64,000 nt of DNA from an uncultured Bacteroidales bacterium (lineage in GTDB: Bacteria; Bacteroidota; Bacteroidia; Bacteroidales; Bacteroidaceae): contig CADCBH010000004.1 of assembly GCA_902799655.1 (NCBI GenBank), positions 1-64,000 on the forward strand, given 5' to 3'. Shown in pieces: positions 17,351 to 24,985 of the stretch. A model generated the notes under the pieces. That model made no database searches and was not told the DNA's origin. It worked only from the letters and a program-made list of their open reading frames with translations. The first letter of the stretch is position 1. Every line of letters begins with the position of its first letter. The translations under genes were made by a program, and so were the position numbers.

Positions 17351-18826
17351 CTACTCTTGCAGGGTTCCGAGAGCCTTCTGCAGGTTGACCTGGCTGAGCT
17401 TCAGATTGACCTCAGCGTCGATTTTCTGCGACTGGGCCTGCAGCCAGGCTGTCTGAGCCTCCATGACCGTGGTCGAGGAGATGACACCTTCCTGGAATCC
17501 CAGGTCGGCCGTGCGCAGATTCTCGTTGGCACGCTCCACACTGGCTCTGGCGAGCTGCAACTGCTTGGTGGCCTCGTTGAGCTTGAAGGAGCTCTGGTTG
17601 ATCTGCAGGGAGATCTTCTCACGAGCCTCGTCGAGTTCAAGGGCGGCAATGGTACCAGCGCCCTTGGCGGCACGCACCTTATAGGCTACGTCACCCCAGT
17701 TCCAGATGGGCACGCGGACCAATACACCCAGATTCCATACGCCAGCGAACTTACGCTGGAAGCCATTATAGAGGTTGGGATTAGACACCATATAACCACC
17801 GAAGAGGGCTACCTGAGGCAGGTTGCCAGCCTTCAGGATGTTGGTGGTCTGCTTGTTCAGGTCGACCACGTTTCTCAGCATTCTCAGCTCCGGACGGAAT
17901 TCCATCGCCTGCTCCATGCTGAACTGAGGATTCACCGTCTCGACTTCGAGGCTGTCCTTCTCCTCATCCACCAGCTTGACCTGCTCGTCAACGGGCATGC
18001 CACAGAGTTGGCACAGCAACATCCTCGACAGGGTCAGTCCGTCGTTGACCTTGATGAGCGTCATCTCGGCCTCGTTCACCTTCACGCTGACGCTCAGTCC
18101 CTCAGAACGGGTGGCGACGCCCTCGCGAATCATCTTCTGCACGTCAGTATCGAGCTTGCTGATCAGCTTGAGGTAACCCTCAGCCAGCTTCTGCTTATGG
18201 CGCAACGACACCACCTGCCAATAGGCCTGGTCAATTTGAAAGAGCGTCTGCTGGCGCTTCGCATCAGCGGAGTTGGCAGCCATCTGCTCACCAATATCAG
18301 CCATCTTGTTCAAGGCGACGATGGCACCACCCATGAAGATGGGCTGCGTCACCGTAATGGCACCTGCAAAGGTGTTGCGCGTATCCGACTCGAACTGGTC
18401 GATGATATGCTGGCCGAACTGGTTGCCTGCTGCACCGACCTTTCCCATCAAACCTTGGAAGACAGCAGAATTGGCCAGCAAAGTGCCCAATTGAGGCACA
18501 TCAGCAAACATCTGTCCGGCGGCATTCTGGATGCCTGTCGATGCTGTCGTACCCATATTGCCCAGCTCGTTCTTTGTATCATCGCTGAGCAGCGAGATCT
18601 CCTTGCTGGTATAGACATAAGCACCCACGGCACTGACATGCGGCAGATATTTCGTACGTGCCGACTTGCGCAGGTTCTTGGCAACCTCCTGCTTGACGCG
18701 CGACACGCTCATCTGCTTGTTATTGCGTAAGGCCATGGCCCTGCAACTATCGAGGCTCAGGATTCTCTGAGCCTCAACAGGATGTAGGACACATGCCAGC
18801 AATAATAGAACAAAAAGTCTGTTCAT
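17351..18826 (-). CDS. TolC-family outer-membrane efflux protein
   Basis: 491 aa with a signal peptide (MNRLFVLLLLACVLHPVEAQ) and two OEP-type repeats: ILSLDSCRAMALRNNKQMSV in the first half and FSMEQAMEFRPELRMLRNVV in the second, each followed by long coiled helices (TKQLQLARASVERANENLRT). This is the TolC architecture of an outer-membrane channel with a periplasmic helical tunnel. A roughly 60-aa insert (about 80-145) with GTTASTGIQNAAGQMF-type sequence is not typical of E. coli TolC. It is followed 53 nt later by the HlyD-like adaptor. Confidence 0.93.
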   Translation of the reverse strand: MNRLFVLLLLACVLHPVEAQRILSLDSCRAMALRNNKQMSVSRVKQEVAKNLRKSARTKYLPHVSAVGAYVYTSKEISLLSDDTKNELGNMGTTASTGIQNAAGQMFADVPQLGTLLANSAVFQGLMGKVGAAGNQFGQHIIDQFESDTRNTFAGAITVTQPIFMGGAIVALNKMADIGEQMAANSADAKRQQTLFQIDQAYWQVVSLRHKQKLAEGYLKLISKLDTDVQKMIREGVATRSEGLSVSVKVNEAEMTLIKVNDGLTLSRMLLCQLCGMPVDEQVKLVDEEKDSLEVETVNPQFSMEQAMEFRPELRMLRNVVDLNKQTTNILKAGNLPQVALFGGYMVSNPNLYNGFQRKFAGVWNLGVLVRVPIWNWGDVAYKVRAAKGAGTIAALELDEAREKISLQINQSSFKLNEATKQLQLARASVERANENLRTADLGFQEGVISSTTVMEAQTAWLQAQSQKIDAEVNLKLSQVNLQKALGTLQE

Positions 18827-18835
18827 GTATGTGGT

Positions 18836-19714
18836 TTACTTCTCGAAGGTAAAGTTTCTAGAGCCAATCATATTGCCATCAGCAAAGATGCTGACGTTGT
18901 AAGTACCGCCAGGCAGTGTCTCGCTGATAGGCCAAGAAGCCGTCACAGGGGTCTCCTCACCAGAGTAGTCGATGGTACGCTTCATGGTGTAGGCCAGTGA
19001 GCGCTCCTCATAGGTGAACGAGCCGCCACCATTGAGCACGTCGCCCATCGGGGTAGTCACGCGGATGAAGATCTCACGGGTACCGTTGGCAGCCGTCACG
19101 TTACGGGCCACATTGAAGGAGACGAGCAGCGAGCGGGCCTTCTTCATGTGCTTATTGTCCTTATTCTTCTTGTTCAGCGGTGTCAAGGCGATATTCGTGG
19201 CGTTGAGCTGTGAAGCGATGGCCACCTTCTCTGACAGCGTCATATTGCTGGATGCCAGGGCCTGGTTCTGCTGGTTGGTGAGTTCCAACTCAGAGCGCAC
19301 ACGGTTGTTCTCGTCCATCAGCTCGGCATTCAACTGGTTCAGCGAGTCGATCTGCAGGACATAGCTGCGCAACACGGCACGAACGGTAGCCAGCTCTTTC
19401 TTCAGACGGGTAATCTCTGCGGCATCCTCAGCCTTGGTCTTGCGCAACTCTTCCAGCAACTCCTGGGTGCGCTGCTGCTCACGGGTCAGCTGAGCCACGA
19501 TGGAGTCGTTGTTGATGCGCGTCTTCATCTCGCTGTACTGGTCGGCAAACTGCTGATACTCATTTTCCATTTCCTGCTTCTCAAGAACAGCCAATTCCTG
19601 CATGTCCTTGTTCACTTGTTTCTCCTGACTGAGGCTATAGCCGAGGTAGGCAATGCCAGCTATCAGCAGAACAATAACAGCCACCAAAGGGGCTACGATT
19701 TTCTTGTTATTCAT
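18836..19714 (-). CDS. Membrane-anchored coiled-coil protein, first gene of export operon
   Basis: 292-aa protein of unknown function. N-terminal TM span (about 8-27, IVAPLVAVIVLLIAGIAYLG), a long coiled coil (about 30-175, with heptads such as TREQQRTQELLEELRKTKAE and ELMDENNRVRSELELTNQQN), a basic linker (KKNKDNKHMKKARSLL), then a compact beta domain (about 195-292, ending GGTYNVSIFADGNMIGSRNF). It starts the operon from the promoter at 19751-19781 and lies 9 nt before the TolC-like gene. A periplasm-spanning scaffold or sensor is possible; no named domain recognised. Confidence 0.8.
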   Translation of the reverse strand: MNNKKIVAPLVAVIVLLIAGIAYLGYSLSQEKQVNKDMQELAVLEKQEMENEYQQFADQYSEMKTRINNDSIVAQLTREQQRTQELLEELRKTKAEDAAEITRLKKELATVRAVLRSYVLQIDSLNQLNAELMDENNRVRSELELTNQQNQALASSNMTLSEKVAIASQLNATNIALTPLNKKNKDNKHMKKARSLLVSFNVARNVTAANGTREIFIRVTTPMGDVLNGGGSFTYEERSLAYTMKRTIDYSGEETPVTASWPISETLPGGTYNVSIFADGNMIGSRNFTFEK

Positions 19715-19750
19715 GACTTATTCTGTAATTTTGTTTTCGAAAACACGCTG

Positions 19751-19781
19751 CAAAGATAAACTTTTTCTTCGAAATAACAAA
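19751..19781 (-). promoter_or_regulatory. Promoter of the export operon
   Basis: On the minus strand TATCTTTG (19751-19758) is the -7 box and TTTG (19778-19781) lies exactly 19 nt upstream. It is back-to-back with the plus-strand promoter at 19788-19819. Confidence 0.7.
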
Positions 19782-19787
19782 GAAAAC

Positions 19788-19819
19788 TTTGGTTGTTTTG
19801 AAATTATTTACTACATTTG
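19788..19819 (+). promoter_or_regulatory. Promoter of the DUF4492-cydAB operon
   Basis: TTTG at 19788-19791 and TACATTTG at 19812-19819, spaced 20 nt. The start codon at 19845 follows 25 nt downstream. Confidence 0.72.
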
Positions 19820-19844
19820 CAACAATATTAACGATAAAAAGCGT

Positions 19845-20066
19845 ATGTCGATGAACAGACAAAGCTGGATTTACAGGGCTTACGACCTTTATCGCGACGG
19901 GTTCCGGAACATGACGTTAGGGCGCACGTTGTGGCTGATTATCCTGATTAAGCTGTTCATTATCTTTGCCATCCTGAAGGTCTTTTTCTTTCCGAACTAT
20001 ATCGATCAACATGCGGAGGAAGGCCAGGAGGCAGAATTTGTGGCTACCCAAATCCTAAAACAATAA
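19845..20066 (+). CDS. DUF4492-type small membrane protein upstream of cydA
   Basis: 73-aa protein. It has an amphipathic start (NRQSWIYRAYDLYRDGFRNM), one TM span (about 27-48, LWLIILIKLFIIFAILKVFFF), and a periplasmic/acidic tail (DQHAEEGQEAEF). The YDLYRDGFR.M.LG..LW.iI pattern is characteristic of DUF4492 proteins in Bacteroidota. The ATG at 19845 is chosen because it follows the promoter; a longer frame runs back through it. It lies 5 nt before cydA, so it is probably a co-expressed accessory of cytochrome bd; that role is inferred from position. Confidence 0.82.
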   Translation: MSMNRQSWIYRAYDLYRDGFRNMTLGRTLWLIILIKLFIIFAILKVFFFPNYIDQHAEEGQEAEFVATQILKQ

Positions 20067-20071
20067 ATGCT

Positions 20072-21721
20072 ATGAATGACTTATTTTTGAACATCGACAC
20101 CTGTTCTATCGATTGGGCAAGAGCTCAATTCGCACTGACGGCCATCTACCATTGGCTCTTCGTGCCGCTGACACTCGGACTGGCTGTCATCATGGGCATT
20201 GCCGAGACGTGCTGGTATCGTACGCGCGACACTTTCTGGCGCGATACGGCACAATTCTGGCAGAAGCTCTTCGGTGTCAACTTCGCCATGGGCGTTGCCA
20301 CAGGTATCATCCTGGAATTTGAGTTTGGAACCAACTGGTCAAACTACTCCTGGTTCGTAGGCGACATCTTCGGAGCGCCACTGGCCATCGAAGGTATCGT
20401 GGCCTTCTTCATGGAGTCCACCTTTGTGGCCGTGATGTATTTCGGTTGGAAGAAGGTCTCGCCAGGCTTCCACCTTGCCTCCACATGGTTGACGGGCCTC
20501 GGCGCCACCATCTCGGCATGGTGGATTCTCGTGGCCAACGCGTGGATGCAGTATCCTGTGGGTTGCGAATTCAATCCTGACACCATGCGCAACGAGATGG
20601 CCAGCTTCCTCGATGTAGCACTGTCGCCCTTTGCCATCGACAAGTTCTGCCATACCGTCATCTCCGCATGGATCATCGGCGCCATCTTCGTCGTGGCTGT
20701 TTCGTGCTGGTATCTGATGAAGAAACGCGACACCAAGCTGGCCGTACAAAGCATCAAGATTGCCGTCGTCGTAGGTCTCATCGCCTCGTTGGGCGCTGCT
20801 ATGACGGGTCACAAGTCGGCACAGAGCGTTGCTCAGGTGCAACCCATGAAACTGGCTGCCATGGAGGCCCTCTACGATGGTGGCAAGGACATCGGACTGA
20901 CGGCAGTAGCCTGGGTGAATCCGTTCTGCCAGCCCGACTATCAGCATGAGTCGGAAGCGCCCATGAAGATTGAGATGCCTTATGCCCTCTCCTTCATGGC
21001 CACCAATGATATCCACGGCTATGTGCCTGGCATCAACGACATCCTCAACGGCTATACCAAGCCCGACGGCACCAGAGAGCCCTCTGTCGAGGAGAAGATG
21101 GCACGAGGCAAGAAGGCCATCGAGGCTTTGGCCACCTACCGTCATGCAAAGGCTGAAGGTAGCACCGAGGAGGAGCTCACCGAACAGATCAGTACGCTCA
21201 ACGAGAATATGCCTTACTTCGGCTACGGCTATGTGAAGGACAAGAACGACGTCGTACCCTATGTGCCCGTCAACTTCTGGGCATTCCGCATCATGGTCAT
21301 CCTGGGATGCATCTTCATCCTCTTCTTTGGCCTGATGTGCATCATGGTGTTCAAGATTCCCTACCTCTCCATCATCACGCGTCGCCTGCTGACCACGATA
21401 GGCATCCTGCCTGAGACACAGGCCGATAGCAATGACATCACAGGACTGCCCGCATGGCACTACTGGCTGGCTATCATCCTTGTGCCGCTGGCTTATATCG
21501 CATCGGAGAGCGGCTGGCTCGTCGCTGAATTCGGACGCCAGCCATGGACCATTCAGGACATGTTGCCCACGTGGGTAGCTGTCAGCGACATCAACGGCTT
21601 CAGCGTTGCCCTCACCTTCTTCCTCTTCCTGTTCCTCTTCACCCTCATGCTGGGCGTAGAGATCAGCATCCTGCTCAAGCAGATCAAGAAAGGACCGGAT
21701 TATACTTCTGACTCCCTCTAA
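20072..21721 (+). CDS. cydA: Cytochrome bd quinol oxidase subunit I
   Basis: 549 aa, subunit I of the high-affinity quinol oxidase that reduces O2 to water in the inner membrane. Visible family marks: YHWLFVPLTLGLAVIM with the heme-b595-type His near residue 27; GVNFAMGVATGIILEFEFGTNW; FMESTFVAVMYFGW; KFCHTVISAW with the His ligand near 190; VNFWAFRIMV with the Met ligand region; and EFGRQPWTIQ near the C-terminus. A long periplasmic Q-loop region (about 260-380) rich in charged residues lies between spans. In this anaerobic/nanaerobic phylum the enzyme supports O2 scavenging and low-oxygen respiration. cydB follows after 31 nt. Confidence 0.97.
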   Translation: MNDLFLNIDTCSIDWARAQFALTAIYHWLFVPLTLGLAVIMGIAETCWYRTRDTFWRDTAQFWQKLFGVNFAMGVATGIILEFEFGTNWSNYSWFVGDIFGAPLAIEGIVAFFMESTFVAVMYFGWKKVSPGFHLASTWLTGLGATISAWWILVANAWMQYPVGCEFNPDTMRNEMASFLDVALSPFAIDKFCHTVISAWIIGAIFVVAVSCWYLMKKRDTKLAVQSIKIAVVVGLIASLGAAMTGHKSAQSVAQVQPMKLAAMEALYDGGKDIGLTAVAWVNPFCQPDYQHESEAPMKIEMPYALSFMATNDIHGYVPGINDILNGYTKPDGTREPSVEEKMARGKKAIEALATYRHAKAEGSTEEELTEQISTLNENMPYFGYGYVKDKNDVVPYVPVNFWAFRIMVILGCIFILFFGLMCIMVFKIPYLSIITRRLLTTIGILPETQADSNDITGLPAWHYWLAIILVPLAYIASESGWLVAEFGRQPWTIQDMLPTWVAVSDINGFSVALTFFLFLFLFTLMLGVEISILLKQIKKGPDYTSDSL

Positions 21722-21752
21722 CTTCCTCTAACTCCTTATAACTCCTAAAATT
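21711..21752 (+). repeat. Short tandem CTAACTCC-type spacer repeat
   Basis: Imperfect words CTCTAACTTC, CTCTAACTCC and TTATAACTCC run from the end of cydA to the cydB start. The array forms the whole cydA-cydB gap and the last codons of cydA (DSL). Confidence 0.55.
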
Positions 21753-22901
21753 ATGACTAGTTATAGTTTCTTACAGCATTACTGGTGCTTCCTGGTATCA
21801 TTATTGGGAGCATTACTGGTATTCCTACTGTTTGTACAAGGTGCAAACTCGATGGTTCGTTCCTTAGGATATACGGAGGAAGGCCGACGACTCATCATCA
21901 ACTCCACAGGTCGCAAGTGGGAACTGACCTTCACTACGCTGGTCACCTTCGGAGGAGCCTTCTTTGCCTCCTTCCCCCTCTTCTACTCCACCAGTTTTGG
22001 CGGTGCCTACTGGCTGTGGATGGCCATCCTGTTCACCTTCGTCCTGCAGGCCGTCAGCTACGAGTTCCAGAACAAGTTGGGCAACATCCTCGGCCCTAAG
22101 ACCTTCCAGTGGTTCCTCATCATCAACGGACTGGTCGGCCCACTGCTCTTAGGCGGTGCCGTGGCCACCTTCTTCGAAGGCAGCAACTTCATCATTGCCA
22201 AGGACAATCTGATTGATGCTGAGTCGTTTACACCCATCATCTCGCGCTGGGCCAACGCCTCGCATGGCCTCGATGCCCTGCTCAACCCCTGGGTACTGGT
22301 ATTCGGATTGGCCGTGATGTTCCTGGCTCGCGTATTGGGAACCTTATATATTATTAATAATGTAGATGACGAGGACATCCGCAGTCGTGCCAGCGTGCGC
22401 CTCATAGGTGCCGCCGTGCCCTTCCTCATCCTCTTCGTCGCCTATCTGGTTCACCTGCTGTTGAAAGACGGCTATGCCTATAACGACGAGGGAGTCATCT
22501 ATATGGAGCCCTACAAGTACCTCGACAACTTCATCACCCTATGGCCGTTGACCATCCTCTTCCTCGTGGGTGTCGTCATGGTACTCTTTGCCATTGGCAA
22601 GACAGTCGTTTCCAAAGACTACATCAAGGGCATCTGGCCAGCAGGCATCGGTGTCGTACTCGTCGTGCTGCCCCTACTGCTCATGTCAGCATGGAACCAC
22701 ACCGCCTACTATCCCTCGACAGCCGACCTGCAGTCGTCACTCACCATCGTCAACTCCTGCAGCAGTGAGTTCACCCTGCGTACGATGGCCATCGTCAGCC
22801 TGCTCATCCCCTTCGTGCTGGCATATATCGTCTATGCGTGGTATGCCATCGACAAGAAGAAGCTGACGAAGGAAGAGATTGAGAAAGATCATGCATATTA
22901 A
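21753..22901 (+). CDS. cydB: Cytochrome bd quinol oxidase subunit II
   Basis: 382 aa with about nine TM spans, forming the CydAB heterodimer with the upstream gene. Family marks include the start YWCFLVSLLGALLVFLLFVQG, KWELTFTTLVTFGGAFFASFP, and a hydrophobic end ALYIVYAWYAIDKKKL-like followed by a short charged tail. It is typical of the Bacteroidota CydB branch in length. The start at 21753 follows the short repeat spacer. Confidence 0.96.
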   Translation: MTSYSFLQHYWCFLVSLLGALLVFLLFVQGANSMVRSLGYTEEGRRLIINSTGRKWELTFTTLVTFGGAFFASFPLFYSTSFGGAYWLWMAILFTFVLQAVSYEFQNKLGNILGPKTFQWFLIINGLVGPLLLGGAVATFFEGSNFIIAKDNLIDAESFTPIISRWANASHGLDALLNPWVLVFGLAVMFLARVLGTLYIINNVDDEDIRSRASVRLIGAAVPFLILFVAYLVHLLLKDGYAYNDEGVIYMEPYKYLDNFITLWPLTILFLVGVVMVLFAIGKTVVSKDYIKGIWPAGIGVVLVVLPLLLMSAWNHTAYYPSTADLQSSLTIVNSCSSEFTLRTMAIVSLLIPFVLAYIVYAWYAIDKKKLTKEEIEKDHAY

Positions 22902-22937
22902 TTACGAATGACGAATTACGATTACGAATTACGATAA
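22902..22937 (+). repeat. ATTACGA micro-repeat
   Basis: Tandem variants of ATTACGA (TTACGAATGACGAATTACGA, then TTACGAATTACGATAAA) fill the gap after cydB. The same word recurs at 24958-24985 and, degenerate, near 54707-54726. Confidence 0.65.
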
Positions 22938-22951
22938 ATAACCTAAAAACA

Positions 22952-23479
22952 ATGATTATGAAAAAGATGATGTTCATCCTCACAGCCCTCATCTGCATGG
23001 CAATGACGGCTCAGGCACAAACCGTTTACGTATCAACAGGCAGCGATGCCGTCGCTTACCACAAGAGCAAGTCATGCAGCTACCTCAAGAACTCCAAGGA
23101 CATCAAGAGCGTCAGCACTGCTGAAGCCAAGAAGATGGGCCGCCACGAGTGTCAGCGCTGCTATGGCACTGCTGCAGCAGCCACTGCCAAGAAGACCACG
23201 ACCACAGCTGCCAAGAAGGCTACTACAGCCAAGAAAGAAACCACAGCAGCTAAGAAGGCTACCACCACAGCAGCCAAGAAGACCACTCCCGCCCGTGACG
23301 AGAAAGGCCGCTTCGTGAAGAAGGCAGACACAGAGAAGGCCACCACTACAAAGAAGACCACTCCCGCCCGTGACGAGAAGGGCCGCTTCATCAAGACCAC
23401 CGATCAGAAGTCTACCAAGAAAACTTCAGACAAGAAGTCAACAAAGACTACTGAGAAGAAAGTAAAAAAGGCCGCATAA
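22952..23479 (+). CDS. Secreted protein with HCCC zinc-type motif and Lys/Ala/Thr-rich tail
   Basis: 175 aa (start 22952, or 22958 giving MKKMMFILTALICM). Signal peptide about 1-22 ends AQAQ. Residues 25-70 have the pattern VYVSTGSDAVAYHKSKSC..L....I..V...EAK..GRHECQRC: one His and three Cys spaced as in the small zinc-binding motif found at the end of some secreted nucleases. The rest (about 72-175) is a basic, low-complexity AKK/TTT/AKKATT tail like histone-H1 or HU tails, holding a repeated TPARDEKGRF[VI]K unit twice. Export plus a highly basic tail suggests binding to DNA, polyanions or the envelope. No enzyme domain seen. Confidence 0.75.
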   Translation: MIMKKMMFILTALICMAMTAQAQTVYVSTGSDAVAYHKSKSCSYLKNSKDIKSVSTAEAKKMGRHECQRCYGTAAAATAKKTTTTAAKKATTAKKETTAAKKATTTAAKKTTPARDEKGRFVKKADTEKATTTKKTTPARDEKGRFIKTTDQKSTKKTSDKKSTKTTEKKVKKAA

Positions 23480-23492
23480 GCGACCTTTTTTT
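23464..23492. terminator. Bidirectional terminator overlapping a stop codon
   Basis: A hairpin AAAAAAGGCCGC-ATAA-GCGACCTTTTTTT whose loop contains the TAA stop of the plus-strand gene. A-run and T-run arms allow termination in both directions. The minus-strand gene ends at 23500. Confidence 0.75.
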
Positions 23493-23499
23493 ATAGTTT

Positions 23500-24393
23500 C
23501 TACAGCTCTGCATCAGAGCACTCGAAGGTGTTGCCCTGCGAGACATCGCCCGTCTCCAGACCACGCTTGAACCACTTCATGCGCTGCTTGGAGGTGCCGT
23601 GATTGAAGGACTCGGGGACGGCATAGCCACGGGCCTTCTTCTGCAGATAGTCGTCACCAATGACCTCGGCACAGTTGATGGCCTCCTCGATATCGCCATC
23701 CTCCAAGGAGCCAAACATCTTGTTGTCGTGGTGTGCCCATACGCCGGCATAGAAGTCGGCCAGCAGTTCCAGACGCACTGACATCTTGTTGGCATCGGTC
23801 TGGTTCATCTTGGCCATCTTCTCGTGGGCATCCTGCAGGATACCCGTCAGATATTCTACATGGTGGCCCACCTCGTGGGCAATGACGTAGGCATAGGCGA
23901 AGTCGCCCTCAGCACCCAGCTTCTGCTTCATGGTGGTGAAGAACGACAGGTCGATATACAGCTTCTGGTCACCAGAGCAGTAGAACGGGCCCATCTGTGC
24001 GGAACCCTGTCCGCAGGCTGTCTGTGTGCCATCGGTATAGAGCACCATGGTAGGCACCTGGTACTCCATGTCGTTCTCTTCGAAGATATCCTTCCACACA
24101 TCCTCGGTACCTGCCAGGATCTGTGTCGAGAAGCGGGCCAGCTCCTGTTCCTCCTCGGTAAACTCACGCTGGTCTTCGCTGACCTCCGTATTGGTACCCG
24201 TCAGCGAGCCCAGGCCACCATTCTCCTGAAGGGCCTGCATGCCTGCCGACAGAGGGTCGCCTCCTGAGAAGTAAGCCATCGCCATCGCAATGATCACACC
24301 TACGATGCCAGCACCGAGACCGGCCTTCTTGCCTCCGCTCATACCACGGCGGTCTTCTACATTTGAGCTTTCGCGTCGTCCATCTAAATTCAT
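23500..24393 (-). CDS. Neutral zinc metallopeptidase, YpfJ family
   Basis: 297 aa. N-terminal cytosolic stretch (MNLDGRRESSNVEDRRG), one TM span (about 26-44, GLGAGIVGVIIAMAMAYF), then a periplasmic catalytic domain with YVIAHEVGHHVEYLTG (HExxH zinc motif, about residue 170) and a downstream ELLADFYAGVW Glu ligand candidate. The pattern and length (~290 aa) match the 'putative neutral zinc metallopeptidase' (zinc_peptidase) family. Cellular substrate unknown. Last gene of the minus-strand run; it starts 12 nt after the phosphopantetheinyl transferase. Confidence 0.93.
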   Translation of the reverse strand: MNLDGRRESSNVEDRRGMSGGKKAGLGAGIVGVIIAMAMAYFSGGDPLSAGMQALQENGGLGSLTGTNTEVSEDQREFTEEEQELARFSTQILAGTEDVWKDIFEENDMEYQVPTMVLYTDGTQTACGQGSAQMGPFYCSGDQKLYIDLSFFTTMKQKLGAEGDFAYAYVIAHEVGHHVEYLTGILQDAHEKMAKMNQTDANKMSVRLELLADFYAGVWAHHDNKMFGSLEDGDIEEAINCAEVIGDDYLQKKARGYAVPESFNHGTSKQRMKWFKRGLETGDVSQGNTFECSDAEL

Positions 24394-24405
24394 AGTTATT
24401 TCGTT

Positions 24406-24957
24406 TTAAAAGGTTATTGAGTATACGTAATGATCGGTGACTACGGTCTGGATCTCACCAGCAAAACGAGTGAGGACAGGCTTCATATCATTGGAGATGC
24501 CGTGGCCACTGAGTTTGACGACAGCCTCCTTCCGCGTCCACAGCTTGGTAAACTCGAAGGCAGGGTTGTCAGCATGTAGTATCGTTTCCATCTCGGCGTC
24601 GTTCATCACATAGCGTGCCAGCGACTCACTATAGCGATGGATGCTCTCGATATCAACACCTACGGGCTTGTCGCTGACCACACAGATGGCTGCCTCCTTA
24701 CAATGGCTCAGATTGAAATGGATGCGAGGCCACTGGCGCAATACCGGCTTGCCGTGTTCGCCATAGTCAAAGAGCGGTGCCTCGAGGAGTCCATACTCCT
24801 CGCGTAAGGCCTGGCGAAGCAACAGATAGGCTGCCGCACACGTCTTGCGTCCCTGCTCATGCCTGAACTTCAGGCACTGCTCGCGACGCTGCTCGCTCAG
24901 CAACGGCAAGGCCTGCTCCAAGTCGAAATGGGCTATATCGTCATTCAGGTAGATCAT
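24406..24957 (-). CDS. 4'-phosphopantetheinyl transferase, Sfp type
   Basis: 183 aa, transfers phosphopantetheine from CoA to a carrier protein. Motifs: FNLSHCKEAAICVVSD (P-loop-like SH..), VGVDIESI (Mg-binding Asp/Glu), and FTKLWTRKEAVVKLSGHGI, the W..KEA..K signature. It is shorter than Sfp (224 aa) but typical for Bacteroidota. The cognate carrier protein is not in the window. The start ATG at 24957 follows 13 nt after the helicase stop within an ATTACGA repeat. Confidence 0.9.
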   Translation of the reverse strand: MIYLNDDIAHFDLEQALPLLSEQRREQCLKFRHEQGRKTCAAAYLLLRQALREEYGLLEAPLFDYGEHGKPVLRQWPRIHFNLSHCKEAAICVVSDKPVGVDIESIHRYSESLARYVMNDAEMETILHADNPAFEFTKLWTRKEAVVKLSGHGISNDMKPVLTRFAGEIQTVVTDHYVYSITF

Positions 24958-24985
24958 GATGAATTACGAATTATGAATTACGAAT
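24958..24985 (+). repeat. ATTACGAATTA micro-repeat at helicase/PPTase junction
   Basis: GAATTACGAATTATGAATTACGAATT spans the end of the helicase gene (contributing its last codons IRNS and stop) and the leader of the transferase gene. It is the same repeat word as at 22902-22937. Confidence 0.65.

Noticed and set aside
17357-18730. Open frame of 457 aa on the plus strand
   Set aside because: Antisense to the TolC-family gene; Leu/His-rich shadow without motifs.
20339-21460. Open frame of 373 aa on the minus strand
   Set aside because: Antisense to cydA, which has full family motifs.
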